NCBI GenBank assembly: GCA_025360485.1
Contig: JANYCB010000116.1
Span: 1 to 49,068, forward strand
From: Methylotenera sp.
GTDB taxonomy: Bacteria; Pseudomonadota; Gammaproteobacteria; Burkholderiales; Methylophilaceae
Reading direction: 5' to 3'
Length of the DNA: 49,068 nt
In this document: in pieces, positions 18,738 through 28,919 of the stretch
Numbering within the stretch: position 1 is the first letter of the stretch
How the letters are laid out: every line of letters begins with the position of its first letter
The notes under the pieces: generated by a model
Databases searched by the model: none
What the model was told of the DNA's origin: nothing
The model's input: only the letters and a program-made list of their open reading frames with translations
Translations under genes and position numbers: made by a program

Positions 18738-19418
18738 TTATAAAGTAGTAGTACCTATTAAGCGCTTTCTGTTTTCAGGGGTTATAGATTGTAATAAGGC
18801 TTTTATAAATCCTTCCTGAAGGGGGTATGCACTAGCCTTTTCTCCCAAGCTGGATACGCGAAATAGCATACCGTCTGGCACTTTTCCAGTCAGGCCGTAT
18901 TTTAGTCGCACCAATTTCCATTTAATGCTATTTACTGCTACTGTACCCCCAATATTAATCCAGTAGATAATCGGTTCGAGCCTGCCACCCATTTGAGCTA
19001 CCAATTTCTTCACTGGGATGACGCCGTAACCTGTATCTAAGCCCTCTATTTCAACTTCCAATATCTGAAAACCTTGCCCTGTATAACATACTTCAGGCTT
19101 ATGAACCTGCATGGAATCGCTCTGATCACCACCGTATGCAATTGAAAGCATAACCCGCTCACCACGTTTGTTGATATAGGTTCTAGAGAGCATTTGATTG
19201 TAAATTTTATTTAAAAGCGCCAATCTTTCAGGGTCTGGCTGAAGCGGGATAATAGACTCATCAATTTTCCAATCTGCAAACTGCTTAGGTATCATGCTCT
19301 CGAGGTTTACTTTTGGTCCTTGATCGGCTATATGTTTGGTCGGCTTAAGTACAACCCCACCACAAACGGCAACAATCATGGCCAAGCCAATCAACAAATT
19401 TTTATTTATTGCCGTCAT
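18738..19418 (-). CDS. epsI: EpsI family protein (exosortase B-associated)
   Basis: ORF track 18738..19466; ATG at 19418 (MTAINKNLLIGLAMIV...) avoids the xrtB overlap; IPKQFADWK, MLSIAYGGDQSDSMQVHKPEVCYTGQGF. Confidence 0.88.
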   Translation of the reverse strand: MTAINKNLLIGLAMIVAVCGGVVLKPTKHIADQGPKVNLESMIPKQFADWKIDESIIPLQPDPERLALLNKIYNQMLSRTYINKRGERVMLSIAYGGDQSDSMQVHKPEVCYTGQGFQILEVEIEGLDTGYGVIPVKKLVAQMGGRLEPIIYWINIGGTVAVNSIKWKLVRLKYGLTGKVPDGMLFRVSSLGEKASAYPLQEGFIKALLQSITPENRKRLIGTTTL

Positions 19419-19425
19419 CTGTAAG

Positions 19426-20322
19426 TTACTTCGGCTTCTGTGAAGAATGCCAGTATTTATTTGCATATTGTAGTATGGAATCTACACTCATAATCAAGAT
19501 GAGCGCAACGACAAAAAGCACCATACCTGCAAAACCATGCACAAAGCCCTGTCCTGCGGCATCGCCAAAATAGTAGGTTACAAGTGTGAGTACCATTACG
19601 CGAATAACATTAGCTGTGAATGATATTGGTATGATAAAGATGGCCAAAGTGATGTTGCGAAACAGAGAATCGTGCTTAACTAAATTTAGGTAAAGCAAGC
19701 CTAAAGCCTCTAATGAGATAAGGGTATGCATGCCAGCACATGCATTAGCTACCATTAATTGGTACTGGCCAATTTGCAGTATCACACCAGTACGTGCAAT
19801 TGGGTATCCTAACCAGAATAAAATGTTTTCTACTACGTATGAAACGGCCATCTTCATTGGCAAAGTCACCGCATCGATAAAGACACCAGGTAATGGGATC
19901 ATAAAAAGGATGAAAAATAACGGGAACCACATTGCTTTAAGCGCTGGCATACCGCGTGTGAGAAGCAAAATACCTACAATAACAGGGATTTGTGAGCTAA
20001 TATCCAATAAGATAACATCTTGCGAACGGCCTATAACGTAACAGATTAGGCCAAGTGTGAGGAAAATTCCTCCCCAAATAGGCCAAGTGTGGCTTGCAGA
20101 AGTTGGCCGCAGATATGCACGATTTTGCCAAAATAGAAACAATGTCAACATCAGCACAATTGGACCGTGGCGCTGATCCTCACTGTTCCATAGGCCTATA
20201 GAAAGTGCATAATAGATTGGTGCATAGAGAGCAATAAGACCCAACCAAATCGGCCACCACTCTCGCAACCATTCCGGCAATATTTTATGCTGATCAGCTA
20301 GGGTGCTGGTCATATCAATCAC
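19426..20322 (-). CDS. xrtB: Exosortase B
   Basis: Polytopic; catalytic-like Cys (VANACAGMHTLISLEALGLLYLN), Arg (FTANVIRVMVLTLVTYYFG), His (GFVHGFAGMVLF). Confidence 0.95.
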   Translation of the reverse strand: MIDMTSTLADQHKILPEWLREWWPIWLGLIALYAPIYYALSIGLWNSEDQRHGPIVLMLTLFLFWQNRAYLRPTSASHTWPIWGGIFLTLGLICYVIGRSQDVILLDISSQIPVIVGILLLTRGMPALKAMWFPLFFILFMIPLPGVFIDAVTLPMKMAVSYVVENILFWLGYPIARTGVILQIGQYQLMVANACAGMHTLISLEALGLLYLNLVKHDSLFRNITLAIFIIPISFTANVIRVMVLTLVTYYFGDAAGQGFVHGFAGMVLFVVALILIMSVDSILQYANKYWHSSQKPK

Positions 20323-21218
20323 TAATAATCGTTAATCACGGCACCGACCACAGTAGCTCCAGTAACGGCTATCTGATTGCGCATCTCAGTAATATCTGAG
20401 AGGCGAGTGTGATTAAGCCTCGAAACCAGTAATGCCCCACCACAACGTGCAACCGTCACTTGAGCATCTGCACTGTTATTCGCAGGGGCCGCATCGACAA
20501 GAATGACATCATATTTGCTCTTGGTGTAGTTTAAAAAATGTGAAAAACGGAGGCGGTTTAGCAGCTCTTGAGGATTAGGAGGTGGGGTGCCGGCACCGAG
20601 TACAGAAAGATCTTCAAAATACGGCACCTTGCTGACAACATCTATACCTGCACGGCCCGCAATGATATCCGAAAGCCCACGGCTTTGTATCAGGTTAAAT
20701 ATCTTATGCTGCCGCGGAGCACGCATATTGGCATCAACCAACAGCGTGCGCTCGCCCAGCTGTGAGAACATTACCGCCAGGTTGGCCGCCAAGTAACTGA
20801 CACCCTCACCACCAGAAGAGCTAACGATAGCTAAGGACTTATTTCTTTCGTTGAACCAGCGCATCATAAGTTGGCTTCGCAGGGCGCGCAAAGCTTCTAC
20901 CTGTTTACTGAAAGGTTGGTAGGCAGCCACGAGTTCTTCACTATAATTACCTTGGCCAGTTTGTAGGTATGGGTAGCTGAATTGCAGCGCGAGCACTTGA
21001 CTGATATCAGCCTGAGTAATTAGGCCAAGCTTCAGCGCAGCATCACCAAATAACATACCTGTCTCTTGCTGAACACGGAGAATTTTATCCGTGTCCTCAA
21101 AGGATATTTTGCCTAGCTGCAGCAGCAACCGCCCAATTTTCCCTGCGCGCTCTTGATCCCTGGAGACTGACGAATTTAAAAGTGAAAGATTTTTATCTTG
21201 CGACGACATATTCTTCAT
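20322..21218 (-). CDS. epsG: Chain-length determinant protein tyrosine kinase EpsG (degenerate Walker motifs)
   Basis: Walker A region SSSGGEGVSYLAANLAVMFSQLGERTLLVDANMRAPRQH; N-terminal MshEN-like helical segment. Confidence 0.9.
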   Translation of the reverse strand: MKNMSSQDKNLSLLNSSVSRDQERAGKIGRLLLQLGKISFEDTDKILRVQQETGMLFGDAALKLGLITQADISQVLALQFSYPYLQTGQGNYSEELVAAYQPFSKQVEALRALRSQLMMRWFNERNKSLAIVSSSGGEGVSYLAANLAVMFSQLGERTLLVDANMRAPRQHKIFNLIQSRGLSDIIAGRAGIDVVSKVPYFEDLSVLGAGTPPPNPQELLNRLRFSHFLNYTKSKYDVILVDAAPANNSADAQVTVARCGGALLVSRLNHTRLSDITEMRNQIAVTGATVVGAVINDY

Positions 21219-22618
21219 ACCACCTTAAGCAGACGGTTTGACAATTGCGTAAGCTGCCCACCACTTTTTTGGGTGGGCTTAGGACCAATCATAGTGAATA
21301 CTGGTATTTCGAGCAGATTGCTGAGGTCGTCTCGGCTGCGCACTCGTCTGTCCATCATTTCAGCGAGCAGTGCAAGACAGAGTCCTACTATAGTACCCAG
21401 TATTATGGATAACAGGATATTATAGAAAACCTTTGGACTTGCTGGACTCTGTGGAGGAGTGGCAGGGTTAAGCACAGCCACATCGGTTTGATTTGCATTG
21501 CCTTCAATTGAAGCCTGTGTGAAGCGCTGACTGGCAGCGTCCATGGCGTGCTGAGCATTCTCCACATCCCGCTGCAGCACAGAGAGCTCATCCCTTGAGA
21601 GATTAAGCTCTAGTACACGCGCTTTCTGGGCGGCCAATGCGGCTTTTAGTTGGGCCTCACGCTGTTGGTAAATACGTGCGGTACCGCCAATACTGCTGCT
21701 GACATTGCGAGTTTCCTGTTGCAACAGATTTTTAAGCTTATCCAGCTCTTCTTTTGAGGCTTGGTATTGTGGGTGATTTTCCCCTACGCGCTGTGATAGC
21801 TCTGAAAGTTTGGATTCTGCACGAGAAATATCAACCTTTAAATTCTGCACAACTGGGTTAGCTGTTACGTCTGGAGAGGCTAATCCATTGCCGCCGGCGC
21901 TTTGTTGGCGCGATGTGGATTCAATAGCTTGTGACTGTGCAGCGACCAACTGTGCAGAGAGGTCATTCAAACGGGTATTTTCTACGTCCAGACTACTCGT
22001 TATATTGGTCAGCCCTTTTTCTTGCTGATATTTTGAAATCTTGGCTTGAGCCGTTTCTAAATTCGCACGCAGCTCTTTGGTCTGCTGTCCCAAAAAACTT
22101 GCTGCCTTTTGTGCAGGATCAACCTTGAGCTTAAGGCTGGTTTGGATATAGGCATTTGCAAAGCCGTTCGCTACGGCAGCAGCAAACTCGGGATCAGCAC
22201 CAGTGAAAGAAATTTCAATGACGCTACTTTCACGTGATGGTTTGACATCTAATCCTTGCAGCAGCCGATCCGCAAACCAGGTATGAATATCGCCTTTACC
22301 TTTGGTAGCATTATCAAACTGCTTTTGCGCAGCAGTACTTTCGGTGAATTTAAGTTGATCGACAACCTTGATGGCAACGTTGCGACTGGTGATGATGTCG
22401 TTCTGAGTGGCCATATAACCAGGCATTAATTGCGCTGGCAAAACAACACCTGTCACTGGGTCCATACCCTTATAGTTAAGCACCAGAGAAGTGGTTGCTG
22501 TGTAGGTTTTAGGAAGAGATAAACTGACAATGACCGTTGCCAGCACGATCAGGGAAAATGTAATTAATATGATCTTGTAGCGAGCTCTCAGAATGAGCAA
22601 AAACTGAGTGAAATTCAT
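21215..22618 (-). CDS. epsF: Chain-length determinant protein EpsF (Wzz/PCP family)
   Basis: MNFTQFLLILRARYKIILITFSLIVLATVIVSLSLPKTYTATTSL; coiled coil; C-terminal TM with PASPKVF. Confidence 0.93.
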   Translation of the reverse strand: MNFTQFLLILRARYKIILITFSLIVLATVIVSLSLPKTYTATTSLVLNYKGMDPVTGVVLPAQLMPGYMATQNDIITSRNVAIKVVDQLKFTESTAAQKQFDNATKGKGDIHTWFADRLLQGLDVKPSRESSVIEISFTGADPEFAAAVANGFANAYIQTSLKLKVDPAQKAASFLGQQTKELRANLETAQAKISKYQQEKGLTNITSSLDVENTRLNDLSAQLVAAQSQAIESTSRQQSAGGNGLASPDVTANPVVQNLKVDISRAESKLSELSQRVGENHPQYQASKEELDKLKNLLQQETRNVSSSIGGTARIYQQREAQLKAALAAQKARVLELNLSRDELSVLQRDVENAQHAMDAASQRFTQASIEGNANQTDVAVLNPATPPQSPASPKVFYNILLSIILGTIVGLCLALLAEMMDRRVRSRDDLSNLLEIPVFTMIGPKPTQKSGGQLTQLSNRLLKVV

Positions 22619-22626
22619 GTGCGTTC

Positions 22627-23685
22627 CTAGAACAGACTTTCTTGAACGTATAGTACATCATCTGGCTGTATAGGATCGCTCAGCGCAGGATGTAACTCTA
22701 GCGTATCACCCTTAGCATTGCGGCGATTGAGTTTAATATTGCGTTGCGTGCCACGCAAAGTAGGGCCACCCCCTTGCGCAAGCGCCTGCATTACGGTCAT
22801 ACCACGCTCGATACGATAAGAGCCTGGGCGCTGCGCTTCACCATAGATATAGAACATGGGTGCATGTGGTACATAAATGCTATCACCACTCGCCAATTCT
22901 ATATTGGCAGCGTTATCCCCTGTGCGAAACAGGCTGTCGACATCCACATCAAAGCGATTGATTTTGCCATCTCTTACCGTGGTAACTGTAATCGTGTCTG
23001 AACCTGTGGGGCTTACGCCGCCAGCAACGCTAAGAAAATCAGCCACGGTACGTACGCCGCCGACAACAGCGTATTTACCTGGGCGCAGCACCTGACCCAT
23101 CACTGAGATATCACGTGAATGTACAAAAACAACCTCTCCGCCAGAGAGAATGATGCCCTTCATACCGTCGGCTTTACCCACAATCTTCTGCAAGTCGTAT
23201 TCGACCTTACCAGTTGCACTGACGATAGTCACCAGATCAGACCCATCCGGCGTTACACCACCAACGAGCGCGAGCAAATCTGCGAGATTTGTTGTCCGCT
23301 CAAGTGGATAACGTCCAGGCTTAAAAACGCTGCCTAATACGGAAACCAACTTACTTTGAAACTGTGTCACTAGGATATTAACTTGAGGCTTCTTTATGAA
23401 GCTCCCTTTTTCCAGTAAATCTGCAATTCTCTTTTCTGCAGCAAACGTGGACATTCCGCCAATTTTGACTTGGCCAATCAATGGGAAGCTAATAATATCG
23501 CCTTCTGCAATCCGCGTTTCGAGTGTTAGGTCGGGATTATTGAACACGGTAATCTTTACCAAATCACCTGCACCTAAGACATAGTTGGGTTCTTGTGCCG
23601 AAACGGTATTCAGCCAAGCTCCCATTATCAAAGCCATGATGCATGTTAAAAAGTATCTCATTATTTTACCTACCATTTTCACCAT
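22627..23685 (-). CDS. epsE: Polysaccharide export protein EpsE (Wza/OPX-like)
   Basis: YVLGAGDLVKITVFNNPDLTLETRIAEGDIISFPLIGQVKIGG; repeated SLBB-like segments. Confidence 0.93.
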   Translation of the reverse strand: MVKMVGKIMRYFLTCIMALIMGAWLNTVSAQEPNYVLGAGDLVKITVFNNPDLTLETRIAEGDIISFPLIGQVKIGGMSTFAAEKRIADLLEKGSFIKKPQVNILVTQFQSKLVSVLGSVFKPGRYPLERTTNLADLLALVGGVTPDGSDLVTIVSATGKVEYDLQKIVGKADGMKGIILSGGEVVFVHSRDISVMGQVLRPGKYAVVGGVRTVADFLSVAGGVSPTGSDTITVTTVRDGKINRFDVDVDSLFRTGDNAANIELASGDSIYVPHAPMFYIYGEAQRPGSYRIERGMTVMQALAQGGGPTLRGTQRNIKLNRRNAKGDTLELHPALSDPIQPDDVLYVQESLF

Positions 23686-23743
23686 CCAAGCATATTAGCA
23701 GAAAAGAGCAACGACATACGCTTCCAGCCGCTTCCCATATTGG

Positions 23744-24769
23744 TTACAGACCAGACAAACCCTTCTCGATGTGACTTTCAACCTTACCATTGTCTGGTGA
23801 CTTTGCGACATCTGCAGCATTAGTTGGTTCAGTAGTGGTAACCTGTTTTTCTTGCTCAGTGGGCTTAGCGGCTTGAGGACTTGCATTGGTACCAGCGATA
23901 GCGGCATATTTCTTATCGATGTATTCAATCTTGGCAATACTGCGTAGGCGCGCTAATTCAGCCTCAGCTGATTGTTTGCGCTTCTGTCCAGAAAGTATGC
24001 GTTCTATTAGCGGTTTTGAGTCTGACTCGGAGATGGGCAAGTCCTTTATTTCATTTATGCGACCAACTACAATGCGACCGTTGGAGTTGATGAAAATTAA
24101 ATCGCCGACAACCATTTTGGAAAGCTTGCTGAGTAATTCTGGCGGTAATGATTCTGCCGCATGTGCCGCCTGGGCGCGAGCGTACTTGATTTGATGCGCT
24201 CCCAACCATTGCGTCACATTTTCCAACGCCTTGGCCGAATCGCTCAGCGTCTGAAGCTCTTGGGCATTGCCCGCCTCGATTGCAAATGCCAGCTCATCCA
24301 TCACGTAAATCTTGCGATTCGCAAAAATATTTGGATTTTTGGTACGATAATCAGTGATTTCAGCCTCTGTCGGCTTGGCTAATGAGGAGACTTTATCTTC
24401 AAGGTAAGCTTGAGCAAGAATCTGCATCTTGGCATTTTCAATGGCTTGCATCACGCGCGGATTGCGATCTAACTTAGTTTTGAGCGCTTCCTGAACAAGA
24501 ATCTGGCGATCTAAAAGTCTCTGCGCAATCTGTTTCCCAGCTTCCTCCTGTTGGCCAGGCTGAATATGAGCGCGCTGGAGTTCATCATTAAGTTGGAGTA
24601 CTGTAATTTCATCATCATTGACACGTATGATTGACTGACTAGCTTTTTCTTCGCTATTCTTTTTACCGCAAGAAGTCATTAAGCCGAGGATTACAAGCAT
24701 AAGCGCGACTTTAGCAATTCGATCGAACGGTGTAGCGAACAAACGCTTTGTTTCGTAGTTCATTAGCAT
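23744..24769 (-). CDS. epsD: EpsD family peptidyl-prolyl cis-trans isomerase (lipoprotein)
   Basis: Lipobox LMTSCGKK; SurA-like N-domain; position in eps cluster. Confidence 0.88.
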   Translation of the reverse strand: MLMNYETKRLFATPFDRIAKVALMLVILGLMTSCGKKNSEEKASQSIIRVNDDEITVLQLNDELQRAHIQPGQQEEAGKQIAQRLLDRQILVQEALKTKLDRNPRVMQAIENAKMQILAQAYLEDKVSSLAKPTEAEITDYRTKNPNIFANRKIYVMDELAFAIEAGNAQELQTLSDSAKALENVTQWLGAHQIKYARAQAAHAAESLPPELLSKLSKMVVGDLIFINSNGRIVVGRINEIKDLPISESDSKPLIERILSGQKRKQSAEAELARLRSIAKIEYIDKKYAAIAGTNASPQAAKPTEQEKQVTTTEPTNAADVAKSPDNGKVESHIEKGLSGL

Positions 24770-24870
24770 CCCTTATTAAAACTTAAAATTCAAGAAAAGC
24801 ACTCAACTAATCTTGAAAAGATCTAGTAGATGTCATTTTTACATTTTTTACATGTACAAGCAATGCAACA

Positions 24871-24890
24871 AATAGCCTGTAAGGGCTATT
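24871..24890. other. Inverted repeat AATAGCC-TGTAAG-GGCTATT at the 3' end of the TIGR03790 gene
   Basis: 7-bp perfect stem; partial similarity to the 22-nt element at 606/1532/2444. Confidence 0.5.
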
Positions 24891-25944
24891 CATGCGCATA
24901 AGGTGCCGCTAACGGTTCACCTATAAAAAGCCCTTGAGCAGGCCAAGCCACACTCTTCCAGTAGGCTTCAACCGCAGTCGCACCGTTTACATACCATTTG
25001 AGTAACACCAAAGGATTGGGAAATTTTTGCCAATAGTTACATGGCTCCGATACCGTGCCATAGCTGGCCGTCGCCCCAGCATCCAGCCAACGCAGTATAC
25101 TCATCTGGTTTTTGCCGTACAAATCTCCGCCTGTGGAAGTCAGGTGGTCAGCTAAAGCACCTGGAAGGAAATTAAGGGAGTCCAGCGCATCAACCCAAGC
25201 CAGCCCAGTCTGATAGATCATGATATCGCGCGCACCGACCAGCTTATCAGATTTAATGTTCATCACAGCAAGGCCACTACGAGGAATATTCAAGCCAGAA
25301 GGCGGAAAAAATCGGGAACGGGTATTGCGATTTGCATCAGAAGTCGTCAGGTAGTAAGCAGTAGATCGGAACACGCCAGCATCACTTTGTACGCCATGGT
25401 CGATTATGGACTTAGCACGCGGAAATGAGTCAGTGGGCAGTAGCATCGTCAAACGAATACCATAATCATCGAACGGCTTCTTGGATGCCGAGTTAAAATA
25501 AAGGCTTGGCTTACCTGCAGCACAGGTATTTTTGCATTGCTCAGCATCGTAGCCAAAAGTAAGCGCGGCCGTGATGGAGTTGCACTCAACAGCATAAGGC
25601 GCCGTCCATGCAAGCAATATCACTTGCTCAGCTGGGTTAAGTTGTGTTTCAATTTCCCACTTCAAACGGGTGAATTCACTGGCTGATAGCTTGGGATGCG
25701 CATCTGAAATCTTGACATGCACGATATTTTTGGTGGGGATCCCACGTGCAATACGATAATACTCGGCTATTTTGACGCTATTGGCATCAGCATCATTGAT
25801 GACCAATGCAACATTATTTGGGCCCAGCTCACTACTTTTGGCAGAAAAACTACTTTCTACGCCAGCTAGCAGAACACAACTCTGTATTAGAAGAAAAAAT
25901 AATGCAAGAAAGCCTACTTTATCAGGCAAACTAAAATGGCTCAA
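24886..25944 (-). CDS. TIGR03790 family protein
   Basis: GPNNVALVINDADANSVKIAEYYRIARGIPTKNIVHVKI; LRWLDAGATASYGTVSEPCNYWQKFPNP. Confidence 0.88.
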   Translation of the reverse strand: MSHFSLPDKVGFLALFFLLIQSCVLLAGVESSFSAKSSELGPNNVALVINDADANSVKIAEYYRIARGIPTKNIVHVKISDAHPKLSASEFTRLKWEIETQLNPAEQVILLAWTAPYAVECNSITAALTFGYDAEQCKNTCAAGKPSLYFNSASKKPFDDYGIRLTMLLPTDSFPRAKSIIDHGVQSDAGVFRSTAYYLTTSDANRNTRSRFFPPSGLNIPRSGLAVMNIKSDKLVGARDIMIYQTGLAWVDALDSLNFLPGALADHLTSTGGDLYGKNQMSILRWLDAGATASYGTVSEPCNYWQKFPNPLVLLKWYVNGATAVEAYWKSVAWPAQGLFIGEPLAAPYAHE

Positions 25945-25989
25945 TTAGAAATTAGCGCTAACCTGCCGAAGATTGAAAATTGAGCCCAC

Positions 25990-27213
25990 CTAGAATAAAA
26001 GATTCGCATCAATTTCAGCTGTCGTGTCATTGTAATCCAGACCCGCAGTATTGGAGCTTCTAGTACTTCTCGCCAGATTTCCGCCAATAGTAACACTGCG
26101 CCAAGGCGTCCAATCGATGCCTATACTGGCCGATTTTCCTTTGTCGACCCGGTGAGTTGATGGAATTACACCTCCACCCAAAAATGTTCGTTCATAGATA
26201 CTGGCATCTGCCCGCAATGTTATTTTATCACTGAGTGCGTAGGCCGGCGAAATACTCAAAGTGTTATCGCGCGCATAGCTACTGTCAAGATTCCAATAGC
26301 TTGATAGGTCACTATACGCCGAAAATACCACCCGTATTTTTCCCGTCGGCAACCAGTTATAGTCTGCACGTCCCACCATGCCTGAATAATCACGCTGAGG
26401 AAAATGGTCGTGCTCACGCGTCACATAGGCAGAACGCACATAGATCTGTGATTTTCCAGAAACTAACCAATTAAGTTTGGCTTCTAACTCCCTTTCACTG
26501 AATCCAGTATCGAAAAGAGATACGGCATCAGGTACAGTCCGACCATATTCACCTTGCCGTCCATGACCCATCAGTGTTATTGAACTGCCAGAGCGGAAGT
26601 CGTATTTCACCCCTGCATCTAGAGAATTCATACTAAAGCTATCTTGCTGTATGAATGTCTGGCTATTTTTTTGTTCTGTACGGGTGACACCCCCAAGCAG
26701 ATGCCAAACGCCATGCGGTGAAAAATCAGCTTCGAAATGCTGATTTTGATTTACACGGACATTTTTAATAAAACTTCGAAAATCTTGGAAATCGTTCTGC
26801 TGCTGACTTCTTTCAGCAGAGAGCGTTCCTTTAAGATAAGGTGTTAGATTCCATAGCCAGGCTGCCTTGAAATCCTGTGCGTTAAAATTTAGGCCACTAT
26901 TGTTTTGGTAACGGTATGCCGTTAGGGTGTAATCTAACTTAAAACGCTGCAGCGAATACAGTTTATCCAATCGGATTCCAGCGTAAGCCTTGGTAATGTT
27001 GTCCGCACGCTCAGATGAAGATAATCGAAATAAGTTGTCGTCATGTTGCCTAGAAACGCCCACTACAAAATTCAAAGGATCATTGGCGTCGGCTTTTGCT
27101 GTTTGCGATAGAAACAAAGTGGACAGGCTTAATAAACACAATATGACTGAAGTCAGCCGTGGCGACTTGCTAAAATCAATGTAAACATTTTTAGCTAATT
27201 CTAACATTATCAA
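25990..27213 (-). CDS. epsL: XrtB/PEP-CTERM-associated outer-membrane beta-barrel protein EpsL
   Basis: 407 aa; repetitive beta-strand pattern ending DYNDTTAEIDANLLF; position in eps cluster. Confidence 0.88.
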   Translation of the reverse strand: MIMLELAKNVYIDFSKSPRLTSVILCLLSLSTLFLSQTAKADANDPLNFVVGVSRQHDDNLFRLSSSERADNITKAYAGIRLDKLYSLQRFKLDYTLTAYRYQNNSGLNFNAQDFKAAWLWNLTPYLKGTLSAERSQQQNDFQDFRSFIKNVRVNQNQHFEADFSPHGVWHLLGGVTRTEQKNSQTFIQQDSFSMNSLDAGVKYDFRSGSSITLMGHGRQGEYGRTVPDAVSLFDTGFSERELEAKLNWLVSGKSQIYVRSAYVTREHDHFPQRDYSGMVGRADYNWLPTGKIRVVFSAYSDLSSYWNLDSSYARDNTLSISPAYALSDKITLRADASIYERTFLGGGVIPSTHRVDKGKSASIGIDWTPWRSVTIGGNLARSTRSSNTAGLDYNDTTAEIDANLLF

Positions 27214-27405
27214 TATACTACGTCAGATACTTAAACTAATCAATCACTAATTTAGTCTAATTTAACGGTAATTAGTTCGCTTTTTTATAGCCTAGTAAGT
27301 AAAAAGTGTATATTCTTTACGTTGAATGTTAAGAAAAATATTAAATGCCGCTAAATGCCCATATTGCTGGGTAATTCTTGTTTATATGCACGCATTTAAA
27401 AATGA

Positions 27406-28818
27406 ATGAACAGACTTCACACTACACCGCCAATCCGTAAGAACACCAGCATCGCGATTACCCGCGATAATATTCTCTACAACACTGAGCTATTGTTGGA
27501 GCCCTGTGTTATTACGTTCACACTTTGGGGTATAGCACTTTGGCAATTGGGTAACCTACCAGCGCAATACTTAGTATTGTCGGCAGCGTTGTTCTACATT
27601 ACTTTCCCCTGTAGCTCAAAAATTCACATGGCTTCTTGGAGAATTATCAGAAACACTATTCTTTCGTGGGTACTCCTTGCTGGGCTGGTGCTTACTTTTG
27701 GCGTAGTCACTGGCTATATTCACCACTTCCATCCTGCTGCGATAAAACTTTGGCTTTGGCTGACTCCAGTCTTTCAAATTTTTGCCGTGTTTGCGCTGCG
27801 TGCTGGCGTTCCACTTCTCCTTAAATTACAAGGCCCACAAAAGCGAATTGTGGTGGCGGGAATGAATGAACAGGGGGTTGCGCTCGCGGAAAGCCTATTG
27901 GATAACGATTACACCACTGCAACTTGTCTTGGTTTTTTTGAAGATCGGGATCCAGAACGACTACAAAATCGTAAAAACTTTCCAATATTAGGCAAACTTG
28001 CGGACATAGCTGACTACGTCAAACAACATCATGTCAATTTTATCTATCTTTCGCTCCCCATGGTTAGCCAGCCTCGTATCATCAAACTGCTCGATGAGTT
28101 GCAAGATACGACTGCATCCATTTACATTCTTCCTGACATATTTTTAACAGATCTTATCCAAGGCCACATGGGACAGGTAAATGGAATACCCGTCATGGCC
28201 GTTTGTGAATCCCCTTTTACGGGAATGAATAGTTTGATTAAGCGGCTTACTGATATCGCACTCTCTCTGGTATTGTTGGCGTTACTCTCCCCTCTACTTC
28301 TCTCCATTAGCATTGGTGTAAAGCTCAGTTCACCAGGTCCGATTATTTTCAAACAACGCCGTTATGGATTGGATGGCAAGGAAATCAATGTCTACAAGTT
28401 TCGCAGCATGACTGCGAATGAAGACAATTACAATGTTGTTCAGGCTACCAAACAGGATGTGCGCATCACCCCTTTTGGCACATTTTTACGCAAAACATCT
28501 CTAGATGAGTTACCTCAGCTCTTCAATGTATTACAAAATACGATGAGTATCGTAGGCCCACGTCCGCACGCTGTGGTACACAACGAAATGTACCGCAAGC
28601 AAATCAAGGGCTATATGATTCGCCACAAAGTAAAGCCTGGCCTTACTGGATGGGCTCAGGTTAATGGGTTACGCGGTGAAACTGAAACGTTGGATAAAAT
28701 GCAGGCTCGCATCGAACTCGACATTGATTACCTACGTTACTGGAGCCCTAGATTGGATATTTATATTATGCTGAAAACAATATGGGTAATTATCAAAGGT
28801 CAAGATGGCGCATATTAA
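27406..28818 (+). CDS. epsB: Undecaprenyl-phosphate glucose phosphotransferase (EpsB-type)
   Basis: KRLTDIALSLVLLALLSPLLLSISIGVKLSSPGPIIFKQRRYGLDGKEINVYKFRSM...VKPGLTGWAQVNG. Confidence 0.94.
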   Translation: MNRLHTTPPIRKNTSIAITRDNILYNTELLLEPCVITFTLWGIALWQLGNLPAQYLVLSAALFYITFPCSSKIHMASWRIIRNTILSWVLLAGLVLTFGVVTGYIHHFHPAAIKLWLWLTPVFQIFAVFALRAGVPLLLKLQGPQKRIVVAGMNEQGVALAESLLDNDYTTATCLGFFEDRDPERLQNRKNFPILGKLADIADYVKQHHVNFIYLSLPMVSQPRIIKLLDELQDTTASIYILPDIFLTDLIQGHMGQVNGIPVMAVCESPFTGMNSLIKRLTDIALSLVLLALLSPLLLSISIGVKLSSPGPIIFKQRRYGLDGKEINVYKFRSMTANEDNYNVVQATKQDVRITPFGTFLRKTSLDELPQLFNVLQNTMSIVGPRPHAVVHNEMYRKQIKGYMIRHKVKPGLTGWAQVNGLRGETETLDKMQARIELDIDYLRYWSPRLDIYIMLKTIWVIIKGQDGAY

Positions 28819-28919
28819 TGCGTAGCGCCTAAAGCCCATCCTAAATAGTCTTAAAGCTCCTTATCAGTAACCAACAACTATTCAATGAATAATTTTTTAG
28901 CTTTTGAAACTTTTAGACA

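Noticed and set aside
27345-27361. Possible sigma-54-like GG-N10-GC on the minus strand (TGGGCATTTAGCGGCAT) upstream of epsL
   Set aside because: Only the bare GG/GC spacing matches; TGGCAC and TTGC flanks are absent and the TAAATGCC-GC-TAAATGCC repeat explains it equally well.
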